Shown piece after piece: positions 18,441 through 26,307 of a stretch of 64,000 bases of DNA. Positions within the stretch are counted from its first letter, which is position 1, and every line of letters starts with the position of its first letter. The notes beneath the pieces were generated by a model. The model did not search any database. It was not told the DNA's origin and saw only the letters and a program-made list of their open reading frames with translations. Origin of the DNA: Alistipes sp. Zagget8 (GTDB taxonomy: Bacteria; Bacteroidota; Bacteroidia; Bacteroidales; Rikenellaceae); NCBI GenBank assembly GCA_001941065.1, contig MSHJ01000014.1:25795-89794 (forward strand), read 5' to 3'. Both the position numbers and the translations under genes were made by a program.

Positions 18441-19502
18441 TCACTCCTCCCCGAAATCGAACCGGAGCTGCACGCAGCCCTCCCCGAAATCCGGGGCGTT
18501 GCCCACCGTAACCCCGATCAGGCGTATCCGGTGGCCGTCGAAGCCGACGCCCGCCAGCAGTTCCCCGGCAACGAGACGCAGCCCGTCGCGCGAATCGACC
18601 GGGCGGGGAAGGGTTCTCGAACGCGTGATCTGGCGGAAATCGTCGAATTTGAGCTTCAGCACCACGGTCCGCCCCTGGAACCGGTGGCGCGAAAGCCGCT
18701 GCCACACCTCCTCGCAGACCTGCTCCAGCTCGCCGAGCAACACCTCGCGGTCGTCGGTATCGGCCCCGAAGGTCGTCTCGGCGCCGAGGGATTTACGGAT
18801 GCGGTTCGGAACCACCGGACGCGGGTCGATGCCGCGGGCGTAGCCGTAGTAACTGCGCCCGGCCTTTCCAAAATGCCGCACCAGTTCCAGCTCCTCCCAC
18901 TGCCGCAGGTCGGCGCCGGTGCGGATGCCCAGGGAGTGCATCTTCTCGGCCGTGACCTCCCCGATGCCGAAGAAACGCTCGACGGGAAGCTCCGCGACAA
19001 AGGTGTCTATCTCGCCGGGCGGGATGACGAACAGCCCGTCGGGCTTCCGGTAGTCCGAGGCGATCTTCGCCAGCATCTTGTTCACCGAAATGCCCGCCGA
19101 GGCCGTGAGTCCGGTCTCCGTGCGGATACGGGCTTTGATCTCCCGGGCCACGAGCGTCGCCGAGCGGACGTGCGAAACGTCGAGGAACGCCTCGTCCAGC
19201 GAGAGCGGTTCGACGAGTTCGGTATAGTCGTGGAAAATATCGCGTATCTGCTGCGAAACGGCTTTATAGACATCGAAGCGTGCCGGCACGAAGACCAGCG
19301 CCGGGCAGAGCCGTTTGGCCAGCGCCGAAGAGATCGCCGAATGGACGCCGAACGGACGGGCCTCATAACTGGCTGTCGCCACGACGCCCCGCGGTCCGTC
19401 GTAGCCCACAGCGATCGGACGCCCCCGGAGTTCGGGACGGTCGCGCTGCTCGATGGAGGCGTAGAAAGCGTCCATATCGACGTGTATGATCTTGTTCTGC
19501 AC
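18441..19502 (-). CDS. dinB: DNA polymerase IV (Y-family translesion polymerase)
   Basis: 353 residues. Catalytic acidic motifs are intact: HVDMDAFYASIEQ near the start and SLDEAFLDV near residue 100. Next come the thumb helix-hairpin-helix (FFGIGEVTAEKM) and the little-finger domain to the end. It carries out error-prone bypass of damaged bases. The start is probably GTG at 19502, just before KIIHVDMD; TATTTTTG-type -7 boxes lie shortly upstream. Confidence 0.93.
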   Translation of the reverse strand: MQNKIIHVDMDAFYASIEQRDRPELRGRPIAVGYDGPRGVVATASYEARPFGVHSAISSALAKRLCPALVFVPARFDVYKAVSQQIRDIFHDYTELVEPLSLDEAFLDVSHVRSATLVAREIKARIRTETGLTASAGISVNKMLAKIASDYRKPDGLFVIPPGEIDTFVAELPVERFFGIGEVTAEKMHSLGIRTGADLRQWEELELVRHFGKAGRSYYGYARGIDPRPVVPNRIRKSLGAETTFGADTDDREVLLGELEQVCEEVWQRLSRHRFQGRTVVLKLKFDDFRQITRSRTLPRPVDSRDGLRLVAGELLAGVGFDGHRIRLIGVTVGNAPDFGEGCVQLRFDFGEE

Positions 19503-19621
19503 CCCTGCAAAAATACAAAAATAATGCAGGTAAAAGCGAAAATCCGGCATCCACCTCCAGACGGTATACGGAGCTGCCGTGTCGGCGGGTCCCGATTATT
19601 ATCGGAAAAGTACATACGAAA

Positions 19622-19651
19622 AAATCCCTGAATCTTTCAAATTCAGGGATT
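19622..19651 (-). terminator. Stranded native terminator of the original tRNA-Phe gene
   Basis: An 11-bp stem (AATCCCTGAAT/ATTCAGGGATT) followed by six T on the minus strand, 20 bases past the displaced tRNA 3' end. Before integration it ended the tRNA-Phe transcript. Confidence 0.75.
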
Positions 19652-19671
19652 CGCGACAATCCGCATTTTCG

Positions 19672-19714
19672 TGGTACCACCAGGAATCGAACCGGGGACA
19701 CAAGGATTTTCAGT
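19672..19714 (-). pseudogene. Displaced 3' half of tRNA-Phe (attL of element 1)
   Basis: Identical over 43 bases to the 3' half of the intact tRNA-Phe at 33240-33312, from the discriminator base to the anticodon loop, then the sequence diverges. It is the chromosomal remnant left by integration. The last nine bases, ATTTTCAGT (19706-19714), are the crossover core. Confidence 0.92.
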
Positions 19715-19787
19715 ACAAACCATTGAAAATCACAACAGTTACACTATCTGCATCTTAGGATTCATTTCCAAGTTATCCACCTATTTT

Positions 19788-19825
19788 GGGTAAGACACAG
19801 GGAAAAACAAAGCGTTGGGTTAAAC
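19788..19825. repeat. Probable integrase arm-type sites, left end of element 1
   Basis: GGGTAAGAC (19788-19796) and GGGTTAAAC (19817-19825) resemble the two GGGTAAAAC copies at the other end of the element. Confidence 0.5.
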
Positions 19826-19841
19826 AATATTCATTGCATAT

Positions 19842-19885
19842 TTGCACACCTATCTCTCTTATCATTATAAGATTTAGGTGTGCAA
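19842..19885. repeat. Dispersed hairpin repeat, copy 1
   Basis: Arms TTGCACACCTA and TAGGTGTGCAA surround a 22-base AT-rich loop. It belongs to a four-member family restricted to element 1 and lies just past the 3' end of the retropepsin-like gene, where it could act as terminator. Confidence 0.65.
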
Positions 19886-19899
19886 TTTAAGAGAGGTTA

Positions 19900-20322
19900 T
19901 TAGGGGATGAACAGACATGGTTTTTCAAAATCAAGCACCCATTTCTGTTGCTCCATAAAAGAACACCCCAACAGACCAAGAATCTGTATGCCCGATTCTT
20001 CCTCTACTTTTCCAAAAGCCGGGGATAAATCCATCACCGAGAAATCTGCTTTGTACTCCCGTTCTTCCAGCGAGAAAGTCATTTCAACTATATCTGTGGT
20101 CCGGAGTGTTCCATCTATCCCGAATTGTCGCTGTTGGGCTGTTCCTCCCGAGAGTTGGAAGAACTCAACTACTTTTTTATCAAGGACATTAATGTTACTC
20201 CCCGTATCAAGCAAAAAGCACAGGTATTGGGCCTGTGCTTTTACTATGAGGAGGGGTAACCCTATTTGAGATAGACTATATTGAAAAAAGATGGTTATGA
20301 TGCATATTGCTAAACCATATAA
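19900..20322 (-). CDS. Retropepsin-like aspartyl protease (5' end unclear)
   Basis: FLLDTGSNINVLDKKVVEFF carries the D-T-G catalytic triad of single-domain retroviral-type proteases, and ILGLLGCSFMEQQKWVLDF near the C-terminus is the matching hydrophobic-G loop. Such proteases act as dimers. The open frame reaches 20322 (about 140 codons, including a hydrophobic N-terminal segment) but no ATG is in frame. TTG at 20214 would give 104 residues and cut away the first strand. Possibly a non-standard start or a damaged 5' end. Confidence 0.6.
   Translation of the reverse strand, partial: LYGLAICIITIFFQYSLSQIGLPLLIVKAQAQYLCFLLDTGSNINVLDKKVVEFFQLSGGTAQQRQFGIDGTLRTTDIVEMTFSLEEREYKADFSVMDLSPAFGKVEEESGIQILGLLGCSFMEQQKWVLDFEKPCLFIP
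20212..20240 (-). terminator. Terminator-like hairpin near the retropepsin start
   Basis: AAAAGCACAGG/CCTGTGCTTTTT with five T on the minus strand. It may end the LRR gene transcript 140 bases upstream, or attenuate the retropepsin-like gene. Confidence 0.5.
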
Positions 20323-20382
20323 TTATAATCTATATATTACTTGTAGATTATCTCTGTTGATTCCGGGATGTATTGTGAGCTT

Positions 20383-21427
20383 CTATCTGAAGTAATGCCG
20401 GGAATATTTCTCATATAATCTTTTTCGTTGCTTGAAATATAAAGTTTTTAAAGTCTCCATAGGCGCACAATCCAAAGGATAAAGCTCATCTCCTCTCCAA
20501 CGGCCAACTTTGGTCATACTTATGTCTATAGATTCTAAATAATTAGAGAAGCAGTACAACATCCATAGCGCGGGATTGTTTGCTAAATTCAAATTTACCA
20601 ATTGATTATTTGAACAATTCAAGAAGGATAAATTCAGATTCTTGCTAACATCCAATTTTTCCAATTGATTAGATGAGCAACTTAAAGAAGATAAATTCGG
20701 ATTTTCACTAATATTCAATTTTGTAAGTTGGTTACTGCTGCATGATAGTGTCTCCAATTGCGAACTTTTGGGCATATCAAGACTAATAAGTTGATTATCA
20801 GAACAATTAACGCTTGTAAGATTGATATTTTTGCTAATATCCAATTTAGAGAGTTTATTATTGGAACAATCAATTTGATTTAAATTAGTATTTCTACTAA
20901 TATCCAATTTAGCAAGTTGGTTACCCTTACATAATAGCATATCCAATTGTGGGCTTGAAGATATATCAAGTCCGGTTAATTGGTTATCAGAACATTCAAC
21001 ACGTGTTAAATTGGTATTTTTGCTGATATTTAATCTCGTGAGTTGGTTATTGGAGCAAGAAATATAGATTAAATGCTTATTCTCACTCATATCCAATATT
21101 GTCAACTGATTTGAAGGACAATATAAAGTTTGCAAATTCTGAAAATAGCCAATCCCTTTTAGGGAAGCTATTTTCTTTGCATAAACATTTATTTCCATTA
21201 CAATATTAGCCTCTGTCCTCGAAATTTTTGCATCTTTATTACGATCAAAATTATCGTAGCAATATTTCATGAATAGAGGGTCATCCATACATGAACAAAC
21301 ATCATCGGGATCAGGCAGAACAGGGAGAGCAATTGAACCTTCATTAGTTTCATCATCTTTACTGCATCCTGCTCCTCCCAGTAGGATAAATGCCAATAAA
21401 CAGAGTAGATTGAGAATTGAGTTTTCA
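20383..21427 (-). pseudogene. Leucine-rich-repeat surface lipoprotein, frameshifted in the signal peptide
   Basis: The readable part (20383-21396) has about ten LRRs of the form LTKLNISENPNLSSLSCSSN (residues about 90-290), typical of bacterial surface LRR proteins, after a lipobox LGGAGCSKDD. The ATG at 21427 is out of frame: the run after it has four A (ATGAAAAC). One extra A would give MKNSILNLLCLLAFILLGGA, a perfect lipoprotein signal. Without it, only a TTG start inside the signal is available. It lies downstream of the conserved hairpin RNA. Confidence 0.7.
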
Positions 21428-21429
21428 TA

Positions 21430-21729
21430 TCACGCAAGATTTAATGTTTCAATATTTTGATGGAACACAATATGATCTGTATTCCTAATTTTTTCTTTGT
21501 TGCAAACAGCATCTACTCTAAATTCTGAATTAGGAGCAAAACAGCCGAGCCTGTTAATTAATAGAGCCAATGCTTCTTTTGCATCTTTTGTCTCCACATA
21601 GCACTCCCAGAATTCGGCTTCAACCTCAATTGGGACAGGCACAAGTTCCTCGATAACTGCACCATTGATAGTTTTTCCAATAAGTGATTGATGTTGTTCA
21701 ATCACTACGGCTACATCTTTAAACTTCAT
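21430..21729 (-). CDS. Hypothetical protein, 99 aa
   Basis: MKFKDVAVVIEQHQSLIGKT begins a small acidic soluble protein with no recognised motif. Its start lies about 43 bases past the T run that ends the hairpin RNA, so it may be controlled by readthrough of that structure. It ends 2 bases before the LRR gene ATG, so the two are probably co-transcribed. Confidence 0.6.
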   Translation of the reverse strand: MKFKDVAVVIEQHQSLIGKTINGAVIEELVPVPIEVEAEFWECYVETKDAKEALALLINRLGCFAPNSEFRVDAVCNKEKIRNTDHIVFHQNIETLNLA

Positions 21730-21771
21730 AAAAATTGAAATTTACCCCAGCCAACTCCGAATCGAAGGGAT

Positions 21772-22002
21772 TATAAAAAAGAAAGTGTGGAGTTGTTAGT
21801 TTATCTGACAATAGGCATTTGGCGTGGCCCGAGAACAAATAAACAATACCCCACACTTGAGCAGTATATCGAGAATGATATATCTACACAAGTGATGAGT
21901 GTTTGTATTGCTTATCCTTGTTCTCTTAAAATCGCCAAATTTTATTGTCAAGGATAAAAGCTAAACACTTTCATCAATCAATATGTCGCTACCCAGCGGA
22001 TA
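21772..22002 (-). ncRNA. Conserved long-hairpin RNA, element 1 copy
   Basis: Read on the minus strand it has a -7 box TAACTTTG (22009-22016) and GTTG 18 bases upstream. A 5' mini-hairpin (GCTATCC/GGGTAGC) follows, then a rod closed by 21781-21788 with 21965-21972. Further stems are 21806-21813/21943-21950, 21817-21824/21933-21940, 21831-21838/21918-21925, 21854-21859/21889-21894 and 21866-21870/21877-21881. It ends in a T tract. The copy in element 2 keeps the stems with different bases. It resembles no RNA family I can name. It could be a free sRNA, a leader attenuator or a DNA structure. Confidence 0.7.
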
Positions 22003-22111
22003 GCATCACAAAGTTAGAAAATGTTTTTTAAATACAACGGCTCAACGGGGTATTGTAACAACAAATTACGGTTAAAAGTTTTTGAAAATCAATATTGATC
22101 TTAGAAAATGT

Positions 22112-22198
22112 TTACTCTTTCTTGCGGGGATCTGCTCTTATGTAGGCCACAAGGACAAATATAAACCCTCCGATAAGTGTCAAATACAAATCTTTCAT
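22112..22198 (-). CDS. Putative 28-residue single-helix membrane peptide
   Basis: MKDLYLTLIGGFIFVLVAYI is a predicted membrane helix followed by a short charged tail (RADPRKKE). It lies directly upstream of the hairpin RNA on the same strand. Small hydrophobic peptides next to structured RNAs are typical of type I toxin-antitoxin loci, but that is only an analogy. No matching peptide is seen beside the element 2 copy. Confidence 0.4.
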   Translation of the reverse strand: MKDLYLTLIGGFIFVLVAYIRADPRKKE

Positions 22199-22267
22199 AA
22201 ATTCAGTACTCTAAAATAGTGCATAATCGGCACGTCTCACAATAATAGCTGAGTGCACCCAAATAAA

Positions 22268-22294
22268 AAGAGAGGCATGGATCGCTCCACGCCT
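22268..22294 (-). terminator. Terminator of the Fic gene
   Basis: A GAGGC/GCCTC-based hairpin with a T run on the minus strand, 24 bases past the Fic stop. Confidence 0.65.
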
Positions 22295-22318
22295 CCCGTT
22301 GGTATTCAAATCTCCGGC

Positions 22319-23056
22319 TTATCCCTGGATGATTTTCAGATAGTACGTCAGACTTTGAATTACCACATCTTCGATAAACTCCACAAAGGCCGAGTTATCT
22401 CCCGAGGATGCCTCCTCCAAGGTCTCATAGTAGCGTCGCCTTGTCTCATTGTCCCCCTTGATATTGGCAATGGGATAACCGTGTTGCATCAATATCAGAT
22501 TCATCAACAAACGGGCTGTCCTGCCATTCCCATCAATAAAGGGATGAATAGACACCAGTTTCTCGTGCATCTGAGCCGCCAATACAACCGGGTGCATGGA
22601 TTTTTGGTTTGCCTCGTACCATTGAAACAGCTCGTCCATTTTGGGCTGTAACAGGTAAGGCTGGGGAGGGATATGCTTGCTGCCGCTGATAATGACAGGT
22701 ACACGGCGGTATTTTCCTGCATTGTCCTTGTCTATGCTGTGCAGGACAATAGCGTGAATATCCAGCAGCACCCGTTCCGAGATCGGCTCTTTCTTCTGGG
22801 CTATATCCTTGATAAAGTCAATAGCTTCTTTGTGATTGATAGCTTCCAAATGCTCCCTCAGCCCTTTGCCTGCAATAGTAATACCTTTATTGACCACCAT
22901 GTCTGTTTCATGGAGGGTCAGGGTATTTCCCTCGATGCGGTTGCTGTCATAGGTGTATTCAATCTCCAGGGCCTCTGTGATGCGGTAATTTTCATTAGCC
23001 CTGTATTGATTCAGTTCACCTAAAAGGGTGTCGATCTGTTGCAACTTGTCATTCAT
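22319..23056 (-). CDS. Fic-domain protein (AMPylase family)
   Basis: 245 residues from MNDKLQQIDTLLGEL. The catalytic motif HPFIDGNGRTARLLMN is complete (HPFxxGNGRxxR), and the inhibitory helix YDSNRIEGNTL (S-x-x-x-E-G-N) lies N-terminal, as in class II Fic proteins that restrain their own AMP-transfer activity. The target is unknown. In mobile elements such genes act in toxin-like or host-modifying roles. No separate antitoxin is visible, in keeping with built-in inhibition. Confidence 0.92.
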   Translation of the reverse strand: MNDKLQQIDTLLGELNQYRANENYRITEALEIEYTYDSNRIEGNTLTLHETDMVVNKGITIAGKGLREHLEAINHKEAIDFIKDIAQKKEPISERVLLDIHAIVLHSIDKDNAGKYRRVPVIISGSKHIPPQPYLLQPKMDELFQWYEANQKSMHPVVLAAQMHEKLVSIHPFIDGNGRTARLLMNLILMQHGYPIANIKGDNETRRRYYETLEEASSGDNSAFVEFIEDVVIQSLTYYLKIIQG

Positions 23057-23115
23057 ACTCACAAAAATACACAAATTTCAGACAAAAGGTAATTCCCGGT
23101 GCTCTTTTGGAGAGC

Positions 23116-23157
23116 CTGTACACCTATCTTTTCATTGTATATGAGAGATAGATGTAC
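23116..23157. repeat. Dispersed hairpin repeat, copy 2
   Basis: Arms TGTACACCTATCT and AGATAGATGTACA around a 16-base loop. It lies between the Fic gene start and the end of the 366-residue orphan gene. The rest of the 265-base gap shows only scattered AT-rich sequence. Confidence 0.65.
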
Positions 23158-23321
23158 AACTCCCGCGCAGATAGATTCTATTATTATAAGCAACTAAGTG
23201 CGCATTCTCTAACTTTCATATCATAATGGAGAAAGTAAGGATAGTAGTATCTAAGAGAGAGAAGGCTGAAGAGAGTGAAATGGGATACTAAATAGCCTCT
23301 TGTTGATTAAAAAAATTGTTA

Positions 23322-24422
23322 TTAGAACATTGTTAATAAGGATAATGTGTTCTTGATATGGTCATATTTTAGCCCCACCTGAATCTTATAAGAATTGAAC
23401 TCGATCATGATATTAAATTTAGCTATCTGATATGTTTCATTGAACTCCATGCAAAAAAGATAATTTGAATTAATATTCTCCTTAATTTGCCGGGTTAAAT
23501 ATTCGGGAGTAATATTATCAAAACCTATTCTATGCATCGTGTCTGTTCTTTCTTGTTTGAGATATTTCAGTTTCTCAGGAGTAACAATAATGGTAGCGGT
23601 ACTTAAATATCGAAAAACCGGAATAATCGAATTGATAGACATGGCTTGATCTGAAGCATCAATGGTATGGAAATATCGACGTTCGATTTTATAAGTCAGG
23701 AATACTCCATATAAATCGCCATATATGCTACGAATCTTAAATCCATTATCTTCAAAGTCATAACCTAGTTCATTATAATTTTTGCTGTCATATATATCTC
23801 GATCTTCACTTGCAGGCTGAAGGATTATATCTCCATGCTGGATAAAACCATTGGTAAGAATAGATGATATGTAAATTTTAAAGGACGATGATAATGTCAC
23901 ATCAGCTATTCCCACAAAGCCTTGAAAACTCTGTAAGCCTGCGTTTAATTTTTCTTTAAGAGCATTCGATACATTGTTAATATATATGAGGAACAGTTGC
24001 TCACTCGATTTATATTCAATCTTTGATAAGTTTACATGCTCCATTAGGGACTGATAAAGTAAACTATTGGAGTTATCCCACGACGAATTGATTATGGAAA
24101 TGTAATCTCCACATAAAAAACTATGAGAACTTTTTTTGTCTAGTAGCTTGATCAGTGCATTGAAACATGCAAGGCCATACCAAGCTTCATTCATTTGAAG
24201 AGTGTCAAACACCAAAACAAGTTCTCGCCGTTTCTTTTGGGGGACTAATACAGATTTCAAATCGGCATATACAATACCTTTTGCAGCAAGTTGATCCACT
24301 AACGTATCATGCATTCCACCGATTAGATCTGACATATGTTGATCTGAGATATTGAAATATTGTTTTAACACTCCAAACATCCCATTTTCGCGTGAATCGA
24401 TAGTGAATATTACTTTGCCCAT
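23322..24422 (-). CDS. Hypothetical protein, 366 aa
   Basis: MGKVIFTIDSRENGMFGVLK starts a soluble protein without recognised motifs. It alternates beta-rich stretches (ELVLVFDTLQMNEAWYGLAC, SFKIYISSILTNGF) and has no signal or membrane helix. The start at 24422 was preferred because the longer frame crosses the hairpin at 24.46-24.49 kb. As single-gene cargo next to Fic it could be a defence or regulatory protein; this is a guess. Confidence 0.65.
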   Translation of the reverse strand: MGKVIFTIDSRENGMFGVLKQYFNISDQHMSDLIGGMHDTLVDQLAAKGIVYADLKSVLVPQKKRRELVLVFDTLQMNEAWYGLACFNALIKLLDKKSSHSFLCGDYISIINSSWDNSNSLLYQSLMEHVNLSKIEYKSSEQLFLIYINNVSNALKEKLNAGLQSFQGFVGIADVTLSSSFKIYISSILTNGFIQHGDIILQPASEDRDIYDSKNYNELGYDFEDNGFKIRSIYGDLYGVFLTYKIERRYFHTIDASDQAMSINSIIPVFRYLSTATIIVTPEKLKYLKQERTDTMHRIGFDNITPEYLTRQIKENINSNYLFCMEFNETYQIAKFNIMIEFNSYKIQVGLKYDHIKNTLSLLTMF

Positions 24423-24461
24423 AATTTTGTAAATGTTTGTATAAAGGTATGAATTATTTTT

Positions 24462-24493
24462 AAATGGCCCTATGTAATAACATAGAGCCATTT
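24462..24493. terminator. Hairpin between DUF3871 and the 366-aa gene
   Basis: The near-perfect stem AAATGGC(C)CTATGT/ACATAGAGCCATTT with T6 on the plus strand lies directly past the DUF3871 stop. Confidence 0.6.
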
Positions 24494-24494
24494 T

Positions 24495-25513
24495 TTATTC
24501 TACAAACCACCTGTACTCACTCTCTCCATACAGAGCCTTGTTGATTCCCTCAGCCAGCTGCGAGGCATTGAGAGCCCTGTCCAGAAAATTGTCGATGTAG
24601 GAGGACTTATTGGCCCCTGTCAGGAGGTTGTAGACCTTCCACATGGAAATCTCTCTGCTCTGTGCATCTACCCCGAAAGCCTCGTCTAGGTAGTAAGCCC
24701 TTGCCACCAGATTGATCTGGGTGTCTGTCATTAGAAGCTGGGGCAGTCTCTTTTTATCCTCCTGGGGCAGGCATTGATAAAGCCGTGACTTGCCCAAGAA
24801 CTGAGCAAACTGATGTTCTGTCATGGAAGAGTTCACGAGGGTTTGCATCTGCCTTGTGTGTTTCTCGGGATTATAGAGCTGAAACAGCTCCATGACAGCC
24901 TGAAAGAGGGCCTGTGTATTCATCACCTTAATCTCACTCTTGTAGCCGTCCGTGGAGACACACATATATTACAGCAGACCATGTTCTGAAAGCCCACAAA
25001 GACCTTGAATTTCTCCGCAGATTTCTTGTTGTAGAGGTTTTCATGGTTATAGGCCCTTACTCCTCCTATGGTCAGTTTTAAGGGGTTTCCGTCGATGTCC
25101 TGACAGATAGTGGGGATTTCAAAGCAGAACATCATCCGCTCATAGTAGATGGTCTTGTCTGTCTCCAAAAGCTGATTCACGGGCTTGTGGATAGCCTCGG
25201 GGATTCTGCCCTTGATGATATGACTTACCCGGACAGAGGGGCTGTCGATGGCTTCTCCCCGGAAGAACTGCTGGGCCGCCTCGTGGACTGTCTCCACAAA
25301 GGCTGGGTGTGAAATGGTTACCTCGTTGTCTTTGGAGAAAACCGGGACCACACAATCACTTTGCAGGTGGTGGATTGAAACCTCTTTGGTATTGGCCTCT
25401 ATAAAGGGTGTGATCTTATCCGTCCTGAGCGGCTGTGTAATGGTAAGAGGTTGTTGTGTCGGCAGAGGAATGATTTCTTGTCTAACAGGATGGAGTTGGA
25501 GCGCTGTTTCCAT
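24495..25513 (-). pseudogene. DUF3871-family gene, broken by a 2-base insertion
   Basis: Two frames (25513-24923 and the downstream one ending at 24495) together match the intact 357-residue protein of element 2 over the full length. The break lies near 24955: where element 2 reads CCNLCVSTDGF, this copy reads CCNICVSPRTATR, because of an extra TC. The second frame resumes as MCVSTDGYKSEIK. DUF3871 proteins accompany a RecA-like ATPase in Bacteroidales mobile elements; their biochemical role is unknown. Confidence 0.8.
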
Positions 25514-26222
25514 AGTTTTGAGGGGCTTGGGGTTGAATAATGTTTGATTGAGGATTGAGGTTGCACCAGTTCAGAATGGCTTGACCTACTTTGGGGGTGA
25601 TGGTAAACTCGGGATGGCCCATGAACAGACCTGTTCTGTCTTTGGAGGCCTGCACATGGTGTTTGAGGTCTATATCCAGAACGACGGTAAATTTATAGTC
25701 CATGCCATCCCTTTGCATGGCTTTAAGGCCCACTTTCTCCGGAACCATCTTACCATTCTTTTCATTGAGGACATAATCCTGCTTGGTGCGCATGGTACAG
25801 ATAATATGCACGGGAGATTGGAGGATTTTCTGCACAAAGGCATTCTGTCGGGGTGTAACCTTGGCCCAGTTTGCAAAGGAGTTGCCTTGCAGTCCTGCAT
25901 GGAAATCCAACAGGTAGTCCCAGCATTGGGAGATACTGTCCACGATGATTACCTCCATGCCTGCACTTTCACATAAGGTGATGGCCTCGATGTAATTCTC
26001 CGGGGAATAATCACTACCGAGAGAAACCACATTGTAGGTCCCCAGATGAGCATAGAGATCGGCAGAGCCATTTTCTGAATCTATGACGGCAATTTTGGAC
26101 CAGTCAGAGGTCATGCCATAGGCTAATAAAAGGGCTGAATAGGTTTTGCCTGAACCTGCACAGCCTTGGAGGGCCAGTTTGATTTTGGCCTGCTTTCTTG
26201 TAGAAGGGCGGATGTGTAACAT
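25482..26222 (-). CDS. RecA-like P-loop ATPase (AAA_24 / phage nucleotide-binding type)
   Basis: 246 residues. Walker A GCAGSGKTYSALL near residue 21 and Walker B-like MEVIIVDSISQCWDYLL. The order is that of phage Sak4-like or AAA_24 single-strand annealing/RecA-like ATPases. Its stop overlaps the DUF3871 start by 32 bases, the same order as in element 2, so the pair is a functional module, probably in element replication or recombination (inference). Confidence 0.85.
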   Translation of the reverse strand: MLHIRPSTRKQAKIKLALQGCAGSGKTYSALLLAYGMTSDWSKIAVIDSENGSADLYAHLGTYNVVSLGSDYSPENYIEAITLCESAGMEVIIVDSISQCWDYLLDFHAGLQGNSFANWAKVTPRQNAFVQKILQSPVHIICTMRTKQDYVLNEKNGKMVPEKVGLKAMQRDGMDYKFTVVLDIDLKHHVQASKDRTGLFMGHPEFTITPKVGQAILNWCNLNPQSNIIQPQAPQNYGNSAPTPSC

Positions 26223-26307
26223 AATTTTAGTTATTTAAGTTTGAACATTTTTATTAATTTGATTAACTTTAACATACATTGTTGAACTTATCACATTTAT
26301 ATAAATT

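Noticed and set aside
21772..22002. Hairpin unit as a retron msr-msd RNA
   Set aside because: The long bulged hairpin and paired ends resemble a retron, but no reverse transcriptase gene lies in the window.
23226..23291. 21-codon frame MEKVRIVVSKREKAEESEMG
   Set aside because: Too short and low complexity; no promoter or conservation evidence.
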